Positions 1-11,510 of a DNA stretch of 64,000 nucleotides are shown here, in pieces (position 1 is the first letter of the stretch; every line of letters begins with the position of its first letter). The DNA is taken from assembly GCA_012656075.1 (NCBI GenBank), contig JAAKBF010000007.1:682001-746000 (forward strand), in the 5' to 3' direction. The translations under genes were made by a program, and so were the position numbers. This stretch comes from Phytophthora hibernalis (lineage: Eukaryota > Oomycota > Peronosporomycetes > Peronosporales > Peronosporaceae). The notes below the pieces were generated by a model that ran no database searches, was not told the DNA's origin, and saw only the letters and a list, made by a program, of their open reading frames with translations.

Positions 1-61
1 CCACAATACTCTAAATCACAGGCACCAAGTATCACGGGGTCGATCCCCGACCACGTACGTC

Positions 62-80
62 AGTCATTTCGTGTTTGAGC
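62..80 (+). promoter_or_regulatory. Initiator-like motif upstream of chorismate synthase
   Basis: A TCATTTC core at 64-70 is followed by a T-rich stretch, about 75 bp before the ATG at 140. It resembles the oomycete initiator (TCATT plus pyrimidines, then a T-rich flank). The motif is short, so chance occurrence is possible. Confidence 0.35.
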
Positions 81-139
81 AAAACGCGGCACTTCAGAAT
101 CTGCTCGAGTGTGCACACCTCTCCTTCTCCAACCACAGC

Positions 140-1507
140 ATGAGCACGTTTGGCCGTTTCTTCCGCGTCACGACCTTCGGCGAGTCGCACTGCAAGGGCG
201 TGGGCTGCATCGTGGACGGCGTGCCCCCGTCGCTGGCGCTCACGGAGGCCGACATCCAGCCGCAGCTCACGCGCCGCCGCCCCGGCCAGAGCAAGCTCAC
301 GACGCCTCGCGACGAGAAGGACCTAGTGACCATCATGAGCGGCACCGAGAAGGGCCTGACGCTCGGCACGCCGCTCGCGCTCTTCGTGCCCAACGAGAAC
401 GTGCGTCCCAAGGATTACAAGGAGATGGACGCCGTACCCCGCCCGGCCATGCCGACTACACGTACCAGATGAAGTACGGCACGCGCGCCAGCAGCGGAGG
501 CGGCCGCGCCAGTGCCCGCGAGACCATCGGCCGCGTGGCGTCAGGCGCCGTGGCTGAGAAGTGGCTCAAGCAGCAGTTCGGCACGTCCATCGTGTGCTGG
601 GTGAGCTCCATCGGCACGGTGGACATGCCGCGCGAGCTGCTGAACGACCCCAAGAAGGCCGTCTACTCCCGCGAGGATGTGGACACGATCGGCTCCATCC
701 GCATCCTGCGCGACCCGGCCAAGTGGACCAAGGTGGCCGACGCGACCCAGCAGATTGAGAACGACAAGGCGTACGACGCCGTGTTCGTCAAGGCTGAGGA
801 CGACCTCACGACGCCCGCCTACATCGACACGAAGGAGGTCGTGTACAACCGCAACGGCGGCGTCGTGGCTGCCCCGGAGAACCTGGACGCATGGCTCACG
901 GACGACCTGATCCCTGTTCGCTGTCCGCACCCGCCGTCGGCTTGCGCCATGTCCACCGTCGTGCGTAACATGAAGGCGGACGAGGACTCCACTGGCGGAG
1001 TGGTCACGTGTGTGATCCGCAACGCGCCCGTGGGTCTGGGCGAGCCGTGCTTCGACAAGATGCAGGCCGTGCTGGCGCACGCCATGATGTCCATCCCAGC
1101 TACCAAGGGTTTCGAGATCGGCTCGGGGTTCTCGGGCACCAGCAAGCGCGGATCGGAGCACAACGACCCTTCTGCGCAGGTTCGGACTCGTCGAACCCGG
1201 AGAAGCTGGGCGTGACTAAGAACGACGCTGGTGGTGTGCTGGGCGGAATCACGAGCGGCGCCGACATCTACTTCCGTGTGGCCATCAAGCCCGTGTCGAC
1301 CATCGGTCGCGCGCAGCCTACGGTTGGCTACGACGGCAAGAACACAGTGCTGGAAGCAAGGGCCGTCACGACCCGTGCGTGCTGCCCCGCGTCGTGCCTC
1401 TTGTGGAGTCCATGGCTGCGCTCGCCATCGCCGATGCCGCCATGATCCAGCTCGCGCGTGATGGCAGCAAGCAGGACGAGCCGTCCCTGAAGAAGCGCAA
1501 GCTGTAA
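140..1507 (+). CDS. aroC: Chorismate synthase (frame broken by three base losses)
   Basis: Converts 5-enolpyruvylshikimate-3-phosphate to chorismate, the last step of the shikimate pathway, using reduced FMN. The start MSTFGRFFRVTTFGESH is the family's canonical N-terminus, followed by RRPGQS and later GRASARETIGRVA (the conserved Arg/Ser FMN region), KGFEIGSGF and, after a frame change, KNDAGGVLGGI. The C-terminus ends in a Lys-rich tail. The reading frame changes near 452, 1171 and 1361; each change is repaired by one extra G or C in a short run, giving about 456 residues. No intron is needed. An in-frame GTG at 71 is ignored because the ATG at 140 matches the family start. The gene converges on the SAC3-like gene. 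I am sure of the identity; the breaks look like sequence errors rather than a pseudogene. Confidence 0.93.
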
Positions 1508-2139
1508 GAAGGCAGTGACACCAGTAACGCACGTACGAGACAACCTCGCCGCGAATGAGTGCCCCCTCCTGCGTAGATACAACATAGATAAAGCTCCTCG
1601 AGCGAATTCAAAAGCAGTTTTCATTATCGTAGTTATGCATGATGCACGCCCCACTCCTTTTCTGTAGAGTACTTCTCGTTTGCAATGCAGTTGTAGCTTG
1701 AGTCATGAGCGTGTTGCACAGCACACCACGACCTGGCTACCTCGCCTCTAGCTACACAAGCAGGCCTTTCACCACACTGCAAATGCGCATGGAGCAGCTG
1801 TAATAGTTGCTGGGCTCTTCACTCCTCTCCCTTAGTTTTCGTCTCGATCGCTACGTCAACACCATCCTCTCCGCACCCAACCTTGCCCATTGATCGGTCG
1901 GCACGATCGGCGTACACTTCAGACTCCCACTTGAACTCCCTTTGCAGTGAAGAGGCGGAGAGACACGATGGACATGCTTTCATCCTGGTGAGCAGTTCAG
2001 CTATCGATGCTTGACTTAGTAAGCAGGACAAGGCAATGCTTGACCCTGCTGCTCAATGATATCCCCAGCGTACTTCCTCTTAAGACAACATGATCGACTC
2101 CTTCCCCCAGGCGTTCCGTAGGTGGCGCACAGAAGCAAG
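1508..2139. other. Intergenic, convergent 3' flanks
   Basis: About 630 bp between two convergent genes. Short open frames occur on both strands but show no recognisable domain. I see no RNA gene or repeat. Confidence 0.5.
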
Positions 2140-4025
2140 CTAAATAAGCGACGACTGGTTGCTCAGCGCCCAGACAATTTTGGAGGCCTTGATGTCCACG
2201 CGGGTCTTGTCCCCCTTCACGAAGGCGACACCAGACTGACGAAGGAACGCTTTTCCTTCCTTGCCTTCAAGCTTGAGCTCGTCTCGAATATGCTGCACCG
2301 AGATAGTTGGTCGATAACTACAACAAACACACCGCACGCAAAATGTTAGAAGCAGACACAACCACAGGAAAAAAGTGCTGCTCAGCTTACGCTCTGCACA
2401 TTGCTCGAAGTGCGTTAAGTCGGATCGCGGGGACCATCACGTCCATCAGGTAACCTGCCATATTCGGAGCATCTACATAGAGTTTGAAAAAACGATGGTA
2501 ATCATTCATAGCAACCGCCTGACGCACAGCCAGAGCGTGAGCGATCGCCGGATCGGCGCGCAGCTTGGGTGTTACCATGCCCAGCACGTGATACATGCCA
2601 AGCTGTCCTGCATTCGAGTCACCCTTCTTCGATTGCAGAGACACGTACACACAATACAAAATGCGGTACGCGAGGAACTCCAGTGCCTCGCCTGGAATCA
2701 GCTTCTCATACAGCTCATGCAGCTGCGTTTGACACTGGTTGAACTCGTTGATGTCGCCGGACTCGAGTGCTACTCGCGCGTGGGCTTCGTACACTGACAC
2801 TGTAAACTCGTTCTTGATATGCTGCACTGTGCAGTCCTGGCGGATGGACTTGAGCTGGCTACAGGCATAAATATAATCGTGGTCACCCTTCTTCCACTTC
2901 GACTTGACGAGCGCCAGCGCCTTGTGTAGCACTGGTTCGGGTCGCACCGTCGACGGATGCGGCGGGGAGGTTAATCGCAAATATTCCTTTTCAACGGTCT
3001 GACTAGTACCTTTAATGACCATGGCTGCAAGGTCCAGGTCTCCATCCAGCGTCAGTACCTGCAGTTTCTTGGTATCCACCTCCGGCGTCACTAAGCTCCT
3101 CAGTTCCTGCTGGGTCATATGAAACCTCTGTCTTCTCTGATTCTTACGGTGCACGTCCGCGTTGCCCATCTCAAACCCGTCATGTTTCCTCTTGTTCGCC
3201 TTCTTCTTCTTGGCAGGGGCTCTTTGAACGGAACGAAAGCCTGATTCGACTGAAAACTACTGCTACTAGGTGAAGGTGCAGCCCTACGACCCGCCCCCTG
3301 CATGGGTCCCCCATGCCTACCTTAGACTGCATGGCCGCTGCCGGCCTGTCTCCAACGAGCACGGGCAGCGGCTCGGCCGCCCAGTTCTTGGTCCACAGAT
3401 TGTTGGCCATGATGGCGTTGGTGATCATCTCTTTGAGTGAGTTCTGGGTGATGGCCTGGTCCGCTGCCCCCTTGCAGCGAGCGAACGCCTGCTTCACATA
3501 GTTGTGCAGGGAGTCCGGCCACTTGGTGTTGCCTCCCATTGGAGAGGCAGCCGCTTGGGCCACAGGAGTCGGAGGCGGCACTGAAAAGGCTGCAGGAGGT
3601 CCAGCAAAACCTCTCGGGGAGGTCCACGACCTTGAGGACTGATATTAAATCTCACAGGGGGCGTCTGACTTGGAGCCGCGTTCTGGCCACTGCTCCATTG
3701 CCATTGGGACGTGGAGGGAGGCGACGGCGCTTGGCTACGAGGCGGTGGCCGCATCATATACGGCGGTCCTCGTCCATTGAACTGAGGAGGGCGGCCGAAG
3801 TTGGTGGACAAATGTGGGGGTCGTGGGGCGGTCCGCGCGGAGGTCCATTGAACATGCCGGGGCGAGGCGGCGGCGGAGCTCCTGGCGGGTAGAACTGCGG
3901 CTGGGGAGGGTAGGGACACTCGAGGGAGACGCGTAGAAGGACGAGTAGCCGGCGAAGCGCGCGGCGGCGGCTGCTGCGGCTTGTTTGGCGGCCAGACCTC
4001 CACTCTGCGGCGGGTTGGACGTCAT
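2140..4025 (-). CDS. SAC3/GANP/THP3-family protein, LENG8-like
   Basis: Likely acts in nuclear mRNA processing or export as a PCI-domain scaffold of the SAC3/THP3 group. The first 170 or so residues are Pro/Gly/Asn-rich and disordered, followed by a conserved stretch (WPDSLHNYVKQAFARCK) and, after an intron (3320-3250), a basic Lys/Arg run suggesting a nuclear localisation signal. The SAC3 region covers the C-terminal half: ACSQLKSIRQDCTVQHIKNE, then YEAHARVALESGD and LRAMCRAYRP, the latter spanning an intron (2390-2318). It ends with the typical RPTISVQHIRDEL segment. Exons are 4025-3321, 3249-2391 and 2317-2140, about 581 residues. Four single C losses (near 3911, 3824, 3617 and 3222) break the frame. 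It is divergent from the glutaredoxin gene with only 188 bp between starts, so the two may share a promoter region. Confidence 0.85.
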
Positions 4026-4213
4026 CTTCCTTCCAGCAGCGAGTTTGGTGAATAATTCCAGTGGGGGAACGACTGTTTTAGTGACATGTTCAGAATAGTG
4101 ACCTCAACTGTGTCATTGGTGGATAAAGTGGATGACGTATTTACGTTTCAACCAATGAGAGTGTACGTGACGTACTCGATGGCAAAGCCTCACAATTTCT
4201 AAAGCCTTGCAAG

Positions 4214-4775
4214 ATGATGAACACCGTCCGCCGAGTGGCCCGCAGCGCCGTACGCAGCAGCCAGCGCACCTTTGTTGCGCGTACCGTCGCTCCTGCTGTT
4301 GCCTCGCGTCGCCTGTTCTCCGCCAACAGTGACGACGAGTCGCACTCGGACTTTGCACCCAAGTTCCACGCCGCCAAGTCCTCGGAGAAGGACGAAATCA
4401 TCAAGATGATCGAGAGCCACGTGCAGACGTACCCGGTGATGCTGTACATGAAGGGCACGCCCTCGGCCCCGCAGTGCGGCTTCAGTATGCAGGTGGTGCG
4501 CATCCTGCACGCGCAGGGCGTGAGCTTCGACAGCGTCAACGTGCTGGACCACCCGAGATCCGCGAGGGCGTCAAGGAGTTCTCGTACGTGGCTCTGCTGG
4601 TTGGGTGGGTGATTGGGAGAATGTACTGACCTTTGTTGTTGTTTGCTGCAGTCAATGGCCGACGATCCCGCAGCTCTACGTCAAGGGCGAGTTCGTGGGC
4701 GGCTGCGACATCATCACGGACATGAGCAAGTCCGGCGAACTGGCCGAGCTGCTGGCAGAATTCAAGAAAAACTAG
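4214..4775 (+). CDS. GRX5: Mitochondrial monothiol glutaredoxin (GRX5-like)
   Basis: Monothiol glutaredoxin that would carry Fe-S clusters in the mitochondrial assembly pathway. An Arg/Ala/Ser-rich presequence of about 35 residues suggests mitochondrial import. The core has KGTPSAPQCGFS with the single active cysteine, then WPTIPQLYVKGEF and the glutathione-binding GGCDI motif. An intron at 4584-4651 (GTACGT...GCAG) joins FS to QWPTIP in frame; exon 2 is 4652-4775. One G is missing near 4554, where the family has a Pro-Glu pair, so the frame is interrupted just before the intron. With it restored the protein has about 164 residues, normal for GRX5. Confidence 0.93.
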
Positions 4776-4912
4776 ACGAGAGCGTTCTAGGGATGGAGTA
4801 GCAAAATGTAACCATACACTGCTTCCTTATTTCTCCTTGTACGCAGTGCGTCAGCCTGTCGAGCCTTAATGGGACAATTTCAGCTGGACACACGGTCTGC
4901 ATCACCGGAATA

Positions 4913-4930
4913 CTACTAGTATTCTAGTAG
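4913..4930. repeat. Short hairpin CTACTAG-TATT-CTAGTAG
   Basis: Perfect 7-bp arms with a 4-nt loop, inside a run rich in TACTACT units, 138 bp after the glutaredoxin stop codon and 65 bp before the next ATG. It lacks a following T-run, and no function can be assigned. Confidence 0.4.
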
Positions 4931-4994
4931 CAGTACTACCGTTACCTAAATACTACTACTTGCATTATTTACAACAGTCTGTAGCAATAACATT

Positions 4995-5678
4995 ATGAAT
5001 GGGAAGGAAGTGGACTCGTTGGACGCCTACATGGCGTCTCTGGAGCTGCCGTCGGGTGATAATTCCACGTCAATGGCTCAAGCACGAGCTGATCGTCATG
5101 TTGATCAGGCTGTTGGTCGAAATGGCACTGCAGTCGTCAAGAACCGACGTTATCGGAGACTGCAGCAGCTTCTGGAGGAGACGACTCAGGAGGACCAATA
5201 CTTCTCGGATGCCATGATGCAGCAGCGCAGTCCTGCGCTGTTCCACTTCTATCTGGGACAATATCGCCGTCTTGAAACGGGTGCTTCACCCGGGGACCAG
5301 ACATTGTCCTCCTTCCTGATGGACACTTGTCAACGCAGCGAAATGAAAGCTCGACGGGTGGCGGAGCAAGAAACCTGGGGAACGTTCAGAAGTGAGGACG
5401 ATAAACAGGAACAGAGTCGAATGCAGCGGTTGTATGAGCAAGTTGAAGAGGAAGAGGAGGAAGACGAAGATGATGAGGAGGATCCGACGGTCTACAGTGT
5501 CGACGAACGGCGCCAACAACTCGTTGAGATCATGAGCACCAGGTTCCTAAATGGAGAAGATGCTGAGTACGTGAATTATGGAGAGCTCGATGCCGATGAG
5601 ACGTTAGACGACTTTGAAGAAATGCAGCGAGACGCAGAAGACCGCTATTTCGCGGACGAAGCTGGTGTCGCTGGCTGA
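4995..5678 (+). CDS. CCDC97-like acidic protein
   Basis: Single-exon, uninterrupted frame of 227 residues. The middle contains RRYRRLQQLLEE and SPALFHFYLGQY, followed by a Glu/Asp-rich acidic stretch at about residues 148-165. The C-terminal block FLNGEDAEYVNYGELDADE, then DDFEEMQRDAEDRYF, matches my memory of the CCDC97 C-terminal domain. CCDC97 associates with the SF3B spliceosome particle in animals; that role is only inferred here. The gene follows the glutaredoxin gene on the same strand by about 220 bp. Confidence 0.75.
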   Translation: MNGKEVDSLDAYMASLELPSGDNSTSMAQARADRHVDQAVGRNGTAVVKNRRYRRLQQLLEETTQEDQYFSDAMMQQRSPALFHFYLGQYRRLETGASPGDQTLSSFLMDTCQRSEMKARRVAEQETWGTFRSEDDKQEQSRMQRLYEQVEEEEEEDEDDEEDPTVYSVDERRQQLVEIMSTRFLNGEDAEYVNYGELDADETLDDFEEMQRDAEDRYFADEAGVAG

Positions 5679-6009
5679 TGAATACCTCGTCAAGTGGTGC
5701 AATCATGGTTACCCCACATGGTCCTAATGAAGTATTGGCGAGAGAACTAGATAATGAGAGCCCGCACTAAGACGAGCTATTTTTATGCTGAAAATTGGTA
5801 AACGCTCAGCATGTATTTATGTCGGCGAGCTTTAGGCACAGCTTTGAAAGGGAGACATTTGCGGCGCTCGAGTTTTCTGAACGATAACAAGGAGAGAACC
5901 TGCGTTGCGTTTGATGGGAAAGGTTGTGTATACCCGCGTCTTCTGAACTGGTGGTCTTCGTGTTCAACACAATCAACTTGGTGACCAAGGATATTGAGAG
6001 TGAAGCAGG
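5679..6009. other. Intergenic
   Basis: About 330 bp between two same-strand genes. A short open frame at 5924-6124 overlaps the next gene's start in another frame and looks like a shadow. No other structure is seen. Confidence 0.5.
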
Positions 6010-9000
6010 ATGCATCGTGGCGAGAAATCGAGCAGTAAAATCTGTCGAGCTCGAGAGTTGGAAAAGGCCCAGGAACTTCACCGAAAGAAAATCGATGGTG
6101 TTAAATCGTACATGGGCGGCATGATTCCCAAGCCAGCTGCATCGCGATTATCTATCCTGAGACCGGCGCGATCCACGATGGGAAGCTTTTCATCCATGGC
6201 CGGTATGCAGGGAGAATCGCCGTTGAGTGCCGGTACATTCATGGAAAATTCAGGCTCATCGAGGGATACAGAGCAGCAAATAATCAGCAAGAGCGATGGT
6301 GGCTCGGGGAACACCGAAATATTGATTTTGGACGGCGACGTTCACTGCGTTAGCTCTTCAAAGCAGAACCAGCAGCTAGATGAGTTTCAGAGATCCTTGG
6401 CGAAAATGGACGAGTTCCGAGAAGTAGCTCCCATTCCTGGCTTGGGCAGCGTCGCACCTACCAAGTACCCTCCCAACAAGCTCGCACCACCTCCTGCTGG
6501 GTCGAGGAAGATATCAATGAACGGGTCATTTCGTACCAGACGTTTGAAGGAAATCAAAGCTGACAACACGGAAATCTTCGACCGTATTCGAAAAAGCGTC
6601 TCCCATTACCGCAATGATGATCTACAGCGCGAATGGCAACAGAATGTATCATACCTTTCGTCCATCAGTGAGTTTCCAGCTCAAACAGATTCTCTAACTT
6701 CACAAAAGCTGGAGCACAAGCACCACAACATTGGAGACGATAGCCGAAGTTGCTTCGGCCCTTCTCCAAGACGTCCAAGCTTTCTCAAATCGTCAACTCG
6801 TGCAGAACCTTTACCTAGTATCCCAGTGGTTGCTCACCCGATCAAGTCGATCCCAACATCTCCCAAAAAATTACAGATCAATATGTCTCCCGCCTTCCGA
6901 TCGCTTCGAAAGGCGATGCCACAGCATCCATCTCTACCTCCAATCTCGTCGCCCCAAAGTGTCTTGAGTTGTGGTGGGGCAAGTGATTTGAGCTCCGGCG
7001 CCAACATCAAATTGGCGTCACCTCCAAAAGGTCAAAACTCCTGCCCTAATAGCCCTAGGAATGGCGACTCCACGGAAAGTATCATGGGGCGTGGTCTGCC
7101 ATATCGGAGCTCTACAGCGATTGCAGCAACAAAGTTCATCGGGGATCTACATGGGAAGCAAGCAGATACTGAAGTTTCGGGAGATGCGAAGTATCAATTG
7201 CTGAAGACAGGACGCTTCGTGGGAGGCATATACCTCGTGCTAACAGTATTTTGTGGAGATGGTGTTACCAACCCGTACGGATTTGACGTCTTCGCTTATC
7301 ATCAGGAACTCAAATGCGAGTACAAACTGAGTATTACTAAAGAGATGACCCATGAACTTCTAGATAAAAGCAGCTCGTCGTCATTAGCCGCTGCGACGGC
7401 AGCCGCGGCTGGAACGAATCTGTCAATGCAGGAGATTGCACGCAACATATGCGATCACGTTAGCTTTGCCTTGCTTGGCACGGACCAAGGCGAAATGATA
7501 TTCCTCACTCCAAGTGTTGAGCGGAAAAGTGACCAAGCGATGCGGTTTGATGCACCACCAAACCTTGTGGCGTTTTGTTTGCATCAAACTGTCGAGTTGA
7601 GGGAGGCACAGAGTAATGAGGAACTTGGAAATCATGGATCGAGCTCTCGTCTCACCGGCAGCAAGCGGAGACACCACGTATTTGCGTCTACGTGCCATCC
7701 CACTAGCCACCCGGCAAGTGGGAAACTCAGTGCTGGGACCATGGGCACTACCGGACTCACGATATGCTTTCAAATTACGGAGAGCTTACCCCTTCGCGAT
7801 GCACGTCGTCACTTTCTGAATCAAACGTTCGCTCAACTTCGACGCTCAAAGTGGAAGTGAGTGTCGATGAACTATACAGCATCCTTTTGATACGCGGCGG
7901 GATCAGGTTCAAATACTCAGCTTAGATAGAGTGGTTATAGCTGCCGTTCAGCATCTCCACATCATTGTAATTCCAAGCGTTGATAACACAGGTACACTAC
8001 GAAAGCAGCTTATTGTCAATGCAAACGTGAATACACTGCTTCAACCGTGCCCCAGTCGACCAGCGGGAACAACAAGTTTGGACAAGAAACGATTAAGGCA
8101 GCAACTCCCGCACTCAACTTCGCAATTATTCACACAGTCGATCCGCTCTACAAGTTTGTTCCAGTCCGGCTTGGTCTGGAGAAATGTGTATCTTCTTGCT
8201 GAGGTTGCACTCGAGAATACTGAAAGCACAAGTGACTCGTGGTATCAGCAACGGCAATCAATTTTAGATGTCGACGGTGGCCTCATCATTAGCGTTTTCA
8301 ACTCGAACTCGGGTCGATCCTCGAGCAGGAGGCTGTTACTGGACACAATCACTGTTTTCTTGGAAAGGCTCAAGGTTTTGTGCAATAAAAGCACCACTGG
8401 AGAAAATATTATCGACCAACACACTTTTGCAAAGGAGTTGCTGACGCATCTCCAACTGGACGTGGACTTATTTGGCCAAGAAGTGATTGTTTTCCCGCAC
8501 TGGAGCTTGTAAACCAGTCAAATCGTAGTGATATCAAAGGAAGCGAGCAAGTAATTGAACAAGACCTGAGGGCAGATTCTCCTGAAGAGCATTCACGAGA
8601 ATTTCGTCGCGTTAGTACGAGCTGGGAGGAGGACATCAACGAGGATGATGATAGCGAAGCTTATGCGGAGGACCGGATGAATGAAGTGCCGGGATTGGGC
8701 TCTGTTATTCTACCTTATGACAGTGATGAAGCGGAAGAGTGCGAGGAGGCAGATGCAAGCTACAGCTCTTATACGAACCAAGATGAAGCAGAAGCTGATG
8801 CCGACATGATGACTGAGAGTGTTGACGATGCCAATTCGCAGGACGACCAAGAAATGACTCTCGAAATTGACGATGAAGTTCCTGCTCTACATGTAGACGC
8901 TCCAGAAAGCGAGCAAGAGGGCTCGAAACGAAGCCGCTCATGGAGACAAGGTCGAAAACTCGGCGGTAGATTCTGTCTTCTCCAGGGCTCTACCGATGAT

Positions 9001-9084
9001 AGTGGAATCGCATCTTTTGCAGTCAGCATCGCTGCACTAGACCAGCTTGAAATACTACCTACGGCGGTGTATGGAGAAATATAG
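6010..9084 (+). CDS. Large protein of unknown function, two exons
   Basis: I do not recognise this protein. It starts MHRGEKSSSKICRARELEKA, continues with a Ser/Pro-rich disordered region to about residue 380, then a more ordered part containing KTGRFVGGIYLVLTVFCGD and YGFDVFAYHQELKCEYKL. A 64-bp intron (7857-7920, GTGAGT...CTCAG) joins exon 1 to a second ordered part with LFQSGLVWRNVYLLAEVALE and SILDVDGGLIISVFNSNSG. The C-terminal third is acidic and ends FAVSIAALDQLEILP. One C appears to be missing near 8497, where the frame changes inside VFPALELVN. The total is about 1003 residues. The second ordered part is rich in beta-strand-like alternation and could be a lipid- or ligand-binding fold. 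The start at 6010 is the first ATG of the open frame and is not otherwise supported. Confidence 0.6.
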
Positions 9085-9267
9085 CCGTATATCTACACTA
9101 AAAAACTTTCGTCTTGTGTCACAGGAGCTGGAGCCCGTGTAGTAGGATCGCTGCAATATACAAAGTGTCAGAGAGAGCAAACGGGAAGCTTGCACATCGC
9201 TAATTTAGAGAACTGTAGTTTCTGGAGCAACGAATTCATAGAGCTCGCTCGACTTCCTTGCTTTTGC

Positions 9268-10965
9268 TCAAATGAACGAGTACCACGGCAGTCGGGATGG
9301 TTTGAAATGGGTCATCGGATACCTTTCGCAGGCTTCAGACTCATTGATGAAAGCTTCCATCAACTTCATCGCGAGTTGGAATTTGTAAACAGGGTCCTCG
9401 AGAACTTCTTCATCCATGAAGGGATATGCATTATAGGCTTGCAGCAGCGACACAGATAAAGGAATCGGCCGATAAAACCCACCAGCCATATACGATACAG
9501 CTGGAAAGAGGTGTGACGGGATCGCGTAGTCCAGCGGATTCACGGTGACTCCTTTCTTCGTAGGGAGAGGGTAATTGTACAGCGCAGCGGGCTAAAAGGA
9601 GCTGCCTGACTGTGCCACGAAACCCGTCCATTCATGAAGTGGTGCCTTACAGCGTTCTGGAAGACGAAGTTGGTCACAATCTTAGTGAGGTCATCGAACC
9701 CTTGGAAGGAATAAGGAAACCATTCACGTCCCGCAACTTTGAGCAACGAGAAGCCCATGTTTGCAGCTCTGTGTCTGTTTGAATAGCTTTCGCTGAAGAA
9801 TAGTAGACGTGGAGGTAGGACGTCACAAATGCCTTGATGGACTTGAAGTACCTACCTCCATACTTTACGTATCGGCTCCTGGGTAGATATTTCAGCCCAC
9901 GGTTCTCAATATCTGCAGGGTAGTCCTCCAAAACAGACGCCTTGGGTAGTTCGTCCTGCGTACTACGCATAAATCCTGTCGCGCCGTACGCTGCAGTCTT
10001 GTCGTAAGGGGTTCCAATAGAGAAAAGCACGTTTGCCCCCAAATACTCCAGACCCATTTCGCAGAAAAAGTGATAGTCCAGCAAAGCGAAAACTGGATGC
10101 CAATCGGCCATGCTTCTCATCATTTCGACTTGAATCGGAATGTACACCACGTGTGTCTGCACAAAGTGCATCGTTTGCATGTAGTTTAACTCGGATGAAT
10201 CCAGGGCCATTTTAGCCAGCTGCCACTCACCTGGCGAGTCCTTCTTCGTGTAAGTGAGTCCCGTGTCGATAATCTTGATCGCCAAAGGCAGCAGCAGACC
10301 GTGCTTTGCGTTGTTGCAAAAGAACCCGACCACATTTGGGGTATACTTCAATGCTGCCGTCTTGGGGTCCGTAAACTGTCTTACAGCCGAGAAATCCTGC
10401 ACAAATACACTGTGGCTCTGGATAGCACTGCGGATGTTCGGTGCATCGCACTGTTCACGCACAAGCAAGTCGCGAAGACTGTTGAGCGGGTCGGCCCACT
10501 CACCAGACTGGACGACTTTCATGGTATGGCCCTTGATTCCGAGACGCATTTCGCCGAACATTTCATCACTGTTATCAAGAGCTTGCGGGGGCGAAATGAC
10601 TCCAGCCTTTCGAGTGAGGCGTACCCAGCCTTGAAACTCTCCACAGTGTTGTACGGCCCTGCCGCAGTCAGTCCATCCAAGATGTCCTTTTGACGAGGGT
10701 TAGCGAGTTGGATTAGCGCTTTCATCTGAGCTGTCAGCTTAGTGTAATACAGTGACGGCACGACGGAGGCAGGACCTTGCACGATGGGATAAACAACGCC
10801 GTCCAACGTCCTGTTACGGTCGACGTTGGCGATTTGGTCGGCCATGGCGGAAATTGCTGCACTGCGCTGCGTATCTCCGACCGACGGAATGCTAAGCATC
10901 GCAGAAGTCGAATGAAACATCGCCAAACCAGCGTATGCAAACGTGATGAATATGTTTCCTGCCAT
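9268..10965 (-). CDS. Secreted lipoxygenase, PLAT-less
   Basis: Non-haem iron dioxygenase acting on polyunsaturated fatty acids. The chosen ATG gives a signal-peptide-like start (MAGNIFITFAYAGLAMFHST); the open frame upstream uses a GTG. The catalytic region has EWQLAKMALDSSELNYM, then TMHFVQTH with both iron histidines at about residues 267 and 272, and DWHPVFALLDYHF. A second block has NAVRHHFMN (His-X3-Asn ligand pair, about residues 442-446). The last residue is Ile, the fifth iron ligand of lipoxygenases. There is no room for a PLAT domain; at about 566 residues it resembles secreted bacterial enzymes more than plant or animal ones. Three base losses (near 10594, 9701, 9590) break the frame. 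No intron was found. I am confident of the family, less so of export and substrate. Confidence 0.85.
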
Positions 10966-11510
10966 TATTTGTTTGTTGCAAAGGTAGAACTGCCGTGTCG
11001 ACCACACGGGGAGATTAGAAAGTGAGAGTTTGCAGCACCAAACTCGTCATCGGAAAGATACCTGCTCGATCTTTTCACAAGGTCGAGCAGGTATCTTTCG
11101 GTGTTTGGTGCTACAAGCTTCATGTGGACAGTCACATGACCCCTAAAGATACGAAATGGACGGCCAAGCACGTTTTTCAAAGCTTTGAGAAACAGTAACT
11201 TACAGATATGTTGAACAATATCCTTGACCCGAGGATCTCGAAAGATACAAAACGCTACTGTCATTTTAGCACATGGTACCTTTCACAATCAATAGAAACT
11301 CCCACGTCGTGTGTAATCAATTATTTCTATCCGGTTAGAAACAGAATAATTGAGGTTAGAAATGAACGCTAACATCAATCGTGTGCAGAGAATCTGGGAA
11401 TTAGTATTATATTTGAGAAAATAGTAGTTATTTAGTTGCCTAAAATACTATAGCCCAAAACACGAAATTTGGGCCTCAATCTGGGCTGATTTTACCGAAA
11501 AGCGAACACC
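10966..11510. other. Divergent promoter region of lipoxygenase and BED/hAT copy 1
   Basis: About 545 bp between divergent starts. It contains the inverted repeat at 11034-11112. A minus-strand open frame at 10965-11264 encodes parts of the inverted repeat twice and has no recognisable domain, so I do not call it a gene. The AT-rich part at 11290-11450 holds no clear element. Confidence 0.5.
11034..11112. repeat. Imperfect inverted repeat forming a long hairpin
   Basis: The left arm begins AGCACCAAAC and continues CGGAAAGATACCTGCTCGA; the right arm holds the complementary TCGAGCAGGTATCTTTCGG and GTTTGGTGCT. The arms are separated by about 12 nt, and a 5-6 nt asymmetric bulge splits each into an outer 10-bp and inner ~19-bp stem. 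It lies about 70 bp upstream of the lipoxygenase ATG. Confidence 0.7.

Noticed and set aside
25..57. tRNA 3'-half or SINE B-box-like sequence (GGGGTCGATCCCC)
   Set aside because: The loop is two bases too short for a T-arm, no anticodon stem pairs, and the 5' half would lie outside the window or is missing.
541..1161. 206-codon minus-strand frame opposite chorismate synthase
   Set aside because: It is the GC-rich antisense shadow of a strongly conserved gene and has no recognisable domain.
10965..11264. Minus-strand 99-codon frame upstream of the lipoxygenase
   Set aside because: It mainly translates both arms of the inverted repeat and ends inside the lipoxygenase start region; no domain or good start context.
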